Positions 32,530 through 35,103 of a stretch of 35,103 nucleotides of DNA are shown here, piece after piece. Location of the stretch: assembly GCA_021809105.1 (NCBI GenBank), contig JAKBAM010000032.1, forward strand, positions 1 through 35,103, given 5' to 3'. The first letter of the stretch is position 1. Each line of letters opens with the position of its first letter. A model generated the notes under the pieces. It was given only the letters and a program-made list of their open reading frames with translations. It searched no databases and was not told the origin of the DNA. Source of the stretch: Actinomycetes bacterium (lineage in GTDB: Bacteria > Actinomycetota > Acidimicrobiia > Acidimicrobiales > Palsa-688). The translations under genes and the position numbers were made by a program.

Positions 32530-34587
32530 TTACGGCGCAGTGGTTCCGGCCGCAATGTCGCTGAGCAACGAGTTCTGGGTGGCGGGGGTGATAGCAGCCG
32601 GACCGCCGAATTGCGTCAGCGTGTTGTGGCTGGCAGCGCCCTGCGATGCCAGGTACGCCGGGAGATACGGGCCCACCACGGTGGGTGTCTCCGTGAGCTC
32701 GATCGGCGTGTTCTGCTCTGCCAGGTATGGCGCAGCAGCCAGCGCATCGGTGTAGAAGTCGCCACGGGCGACGTAGGTGGTCAGATTGGCGAAGCCGAAG
32801 TTGGCGACGTCCAGGGCCCCTAGCTTCTGAGCTGTGTCGGTAGCGTCCTGGCCGGCGACCCTCAGGACCGGGATGTTGAGCCCGGTGGCACCACTGATCT
32901 GACCTTCGACCGCATCAGAGATGGCGGCCGGACCGCCAACCATGATCACCTGGTTGATCCCAAGGCTGCCCAGCAACGCAGACGCGGTGGAGGACAGGGT
33001 GTCGGGGGTGGTCAGGATGATCGGGATCCCGTCCTTGTAGGCAAGCGGCGAAGCCGACAGCGCATCTGGGAAGTTAACCCCGGAGGCCACGATCGCCGTC
33101 TTCTGTCCGGTTGTCGGGAAGGTGCTGGAACTGGCACCAGTGGTGTCGTTGTAGGTGGTGCCCGAGTTCGACGGCAAGGTCACGGCCGTGGGGCTGTAAG
33201 GCACCTGGTCCACGATCAACTGGTTGGTGCCGAACTGGTCGGCACCGCCTAGCCGGACGATGTTTGGCTGGTTGTTGGGTTGCGCTGGGGTGTTGGCTGG
33301 GTACAGCGACTGAATTTGGGTGATGACGGCCGGGCTGATCGCCACCGGACCGCCGAGCACGTAGATCGTGCTCGGCTTGTTCTTCAAGATGATCTGCTGC
33401 GTGGCGGGGGGGAGTGCCGTCTGATCGCTCAGAGCAATCCCCAGGTTGCGGCCGCCGCCAGCCAGGTAGGCCCCAGACAGAGCATCGGGAAAGTTGTAAT
33501 CGGTGGCGAGCACGAGCGTGCTGGTCGTTACCGTGGATGCGTTGTAGATGTCAGCGGCGGTCGTCTGCGCGTCCACGCCAGCGATGGTGGCGGCGGTGGC
33601 GTTAGCACCAAGGGGGACGGCGGAACCGATCGGGGCGACCGCACCGCCGGTCGGCGTAGTAGTGATGGCAGCGGTGACCTTGCTACCGGCGCTTCGGGTG
33701 GCCTCGTTGACCGTGATCCCGCTGATCGTCAGCGTGGTTGGACCCGTCGCAGCGGTCGTGGGGAGGATCGTGAAGGTGTACGTCGCTTGACCGGTCGGGT
33801 TAGTGCCGGGGGTGACGGTGGCCGCGCTATTCGACGAGGTGACCGTTGGCTGCGAGGCGAAGGTGGCGCCAGCGGTGCCGCCGAGCGTCACCGTGACGCT
33901 CTGACCGAGTACTCCGGGCGAGGCCTCGGCGATCGTGATGTTCGGCACCGGTCCAGCACCAGTCTGGGGGAGCAGCACCGGTGTACCAGCACCGACTGTC
34001 ACGTTGGTGACGTAGGCGAACGGACCGGCCACTGCCTCGGTGACGGCCGTCGCTCCGAGCGTCTTGTAAGTGGCTGTGGCGTTTTGCGCTGCGAGTGGTG
34101 CCGACGCTCCGGCAGCTACGGTCGCCCCAGTGACTGTGACAGTGACGGGCGCCGTGCTTGTCCCGGGAGCGGCAGTCTCGGTGAGATCGATCTCGTCAGT
34201 TCCCGTGGACCCCGTGGCGGCCGCGTTGTGCCCCAGCGAGGCGGTGAAGGTCGGTGCGGTCCCGCCGGTAGATGTTGCAGTCACCGTCGGCGTACCCGCG
34301 AAGTCGACCGCCTGGGCATTGGTCGTTGCGGCAACGTCGGGACTGTCGATAGCAATGACGTCGCCTGGAACGAAACTGGATGCCGGGATGGTCAGCGTGA
34401 AGGTCGGGGAACCAGTCGACGTAGTCCCACGCGCCACAGTGACCGGGTTCGTTGCAGCTGCGGTGAAGGCGGTTGGTGCAGCTGATGCCGTCCCGCCGAT
34501 CAGCGCCATGGGTGCGACCGCCATGCCGAGGCCCGCAGCCGCCGCTGCTCCTACTCGGCCTCTACGCCACTTACGTCCGTTGCTCAT
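32530..34587 (-). CDS. secreted protein with cell-wall-binding type 2 repeats
   Basis: A 685-residue exported protein. The signal peptide is basic RKWRRGRVG, hydrophobic AAAAAGLGMAVAPMALIGG, and a likely cut after TASA. Residues 40-340 are Thr/Ala/Val-rich beta-type sequence without a domain I recognise. Residues 345-680 hold three CW_binding_2 units: LATDYNFPDALSG with IYVLGGPVAIS, VASGVNFPDALSASPLAY with VIMVGGPAAIS, and VARGDFYTDALAAAPYLAEQ with FGGPAAIT. Three such units bind secondary cell-wall polymer in clostridial proteins. The protein may be an S-layer-like or surface adhesin component. GGAGGAGA stands six bases before the ATG at 34587. No LPxTG or C-terminal membrane anchor is present. 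A hairpin follows the stop. Confidence 0.9.
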   Translation of the reverse strand: MSNGRKWRRGRVGAAAAAGLGMAVAPMALIGGTASAAPTAFTAAATNPVTVARGTTSTGSPTFTLTIPASSFVPGDVIAIDSPDVAATTNAQAVDFAGTPTVTATSTGGTAPTFTASLGHNAAATGSTGTDEIDLTETAAPGTSTAPVTVTVTGATVAAGASAPLAAQNATATYKTLGATAVTEAVAGPFAYVTNVTVGAGTPVLLPQTGAGPVPNITIAEASPGVLGQSVTVTLGGTAGATFASQPTVTSSNSAATVTPGTNPTGQATYTFTILPTTAATGPTTLTISGITVNEATRSAGSKVTAAITTTPTGGAVAPIGSAVPLGANATAATIAGVDAQTTAADIYNASTVTTSTLVLATDYNFPDALSGAYLAGGGRNLGIALSDQTALPPATQQIILKNKPSTIYVLGGPVAISPAVITQIQSLYPANTPAQPNNQPNIVRLGGADQFGTNQLIVDQVPYSPTAVTLPSNSGTTYNDTTGASSSTFPTTGQKTAIVASGVNFPDALSASPLAYKDGIPIILTTPDTLSSTASALLGSLGINQVIMVGGPAAISDAVEGQISGATGLNIPVLRVAGQDATDTAQKLGALDVANFGFANLTTYVARGDFYTDALAAAPYLAEQNTPIELTETPTVVGPYLPAYLASQGAASHNTLTQFGGPAAITPATQNSLLSDIAAGTTAP

Positions 34588-34906
34588 ATGTCTCCTCCAG
34601 TGTCACGCCGCCGCTGCGACTGAGGTACTGATCCTACCCATCTGCCCGGATTATGACATTCAGGCAGCTTGCCCGGATGCCGGTCACTTCCTCGGGCGGG
34701 GATCTCGAGCGGGCCAGGAAGCTCGCCGGATGTGCGACTTTCGAGGGACAAAGCGCGTTCTTGCGTCGCGGGCCCGCTGCGCGTGTTAGCGTCTCCCCCC
34801 GAGGGCAACGACACCAGCAGTGGATGGCATCCCTCCGGCTCAGGATGAGCCAGGCCGTGACCCGTCTGATCCACGGGTCAATTCGGCCGGGAAAGGAGTG
34901 ATTGTC
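34588..34906. other. divergent intergenic region upstream of the surface protein and cold-shock genes
   Basis: 319 bases without a gene. On plus, TTGCGT (34761-34766), 17 bases and TGTTAG (34784-34789) form a possible promoter for the cold-shock gene, giving a leader of about 110 bases. Long leaders are usual for cold-shock genes. The ribosome site GAAAGGAG is at 34891-34898. On minus, CATAAT or TAGGAT near 34630-34655 could be -10 boxes for the surface protein. None is strong. Confidence 0.4.
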
Positions 34907-35103
34907 ATGGCAACTGGCACCGTAAAATGGTTCAACGGCGACAAGGGGTTTGGCTTTATTACCCAAGACGCCGGCGGCCCTGATGTGTTCGTGCACTTCA
35001 GTGCGATTTCCGGCACCGGGTACCGCAACCTGGAAGAGGGTCAGAAGGTCGAGTTCGAGACCAACCAGGGCCCCAAGGGCCTGCAGGCGGCCAACGTCCG
35101 CCT
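34907..35103 (+). CDS. cold-shock protein (CspA family), 3' end outside window
   Basis: The first 65 residues of a CspA-type single-stranded nucleic-acid-binding protein, cut by the window end; family members have about 67 residues. It begins [21 protein letters not shown]1 is KGFGFI and RNP2 is VFVHF. The protein acts as an RNA chaperone and transcription anti-terminator. GAAAGGAG at 34891-34898, eight bases before the ATG, is a strong ribosome site. It is divergent from the surface-protein gene. Whether it is cold-induced cannot be told from the sequence. Confidence 0.97.
   Translation, partial: MATGTVKWFNGDKGFGFITQDAGGPDVFVHFSAISGTGYRNLEEGQKVEFETNQGPKGLQAANVR

Overview
The window looks like chromosome from a high-GC Gram-positive bacterium of the phylum Actinomycetota. 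The signs are GC-rich codons, frequent GTG starts, many promoter-to-start arrangements that imply leaderless mRNAs, ATGA/GTGA stop-start overlaps, an ECF42-type sigma factor with a DGPF partner, an Rv2483c-like HAD-acyltransferase fusion, and tRNA genes without an encoded CCA. A deep-branching class such as Acidimicrobiia is my guess, not something the sequence proves.

Layout. 1-44: 3' part of a tRNA, probably Val(GAC). 381-2196: a DGPF/YCII gene behind a textbook ECF42 promoter, followed by its ECF42 sigma factor. 2249-2914: a leaderless VapBC-like toxin-antitoxin pair. 3112-4498: two convergent hypothetical genes. 4587-7920 (minus): yceH, aspS and a membrane-anchored coiled-coil gene that overlaps the aspS stop. 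8054-11668: aconitase, tail to tail with a LysR regulator. 11766-20074: a lipid block. It holds a HAD-acyltransferase fusion on plus and, on minus, a tightly coupled four-gene operon: fatty acyl-CoA reductase-HAD fusion, zinc dehydrogenase, LarA-like protein and acyltransferase. A divergent TetR gene faces the operon across a 24-bp gap that holds a palindrome. 20092-27328 (minus): gltB-gltD followed by two small hypothetical genes. 27551-28663: a tyrosine recombinase beside tRNA-Val(CAC).

28664-32107 is an accessory region full of gene decay. It holds a frameshifted small membrane protein gene with an intact partner, an intact VapBC pair, the remains of an esterase-IclR operon, and a Phd/PIN toxin-antitoxin module fused out of frame by a deletion. 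A perfect 45-bp palindrome sits on the Phd start. 32313-32483 is rich in hairpins. 32530-34587 encodes a secreted protein with cell-wall-binding type 2 repeats. The window ends inside a cold-shock protein gene.

The best candidate for an undescribed system is the TetR-flanked operon at 13236-19402. It combines acyl reduction, alcohol oxidation or reduction, a nickel-pincer-type racemase fold and acyl transfer, and the HAD-acyltransferase gene next to it carries a related HAD domain. The parts suggest a modified-lipid pathway. The product cannot be read from the sequence.
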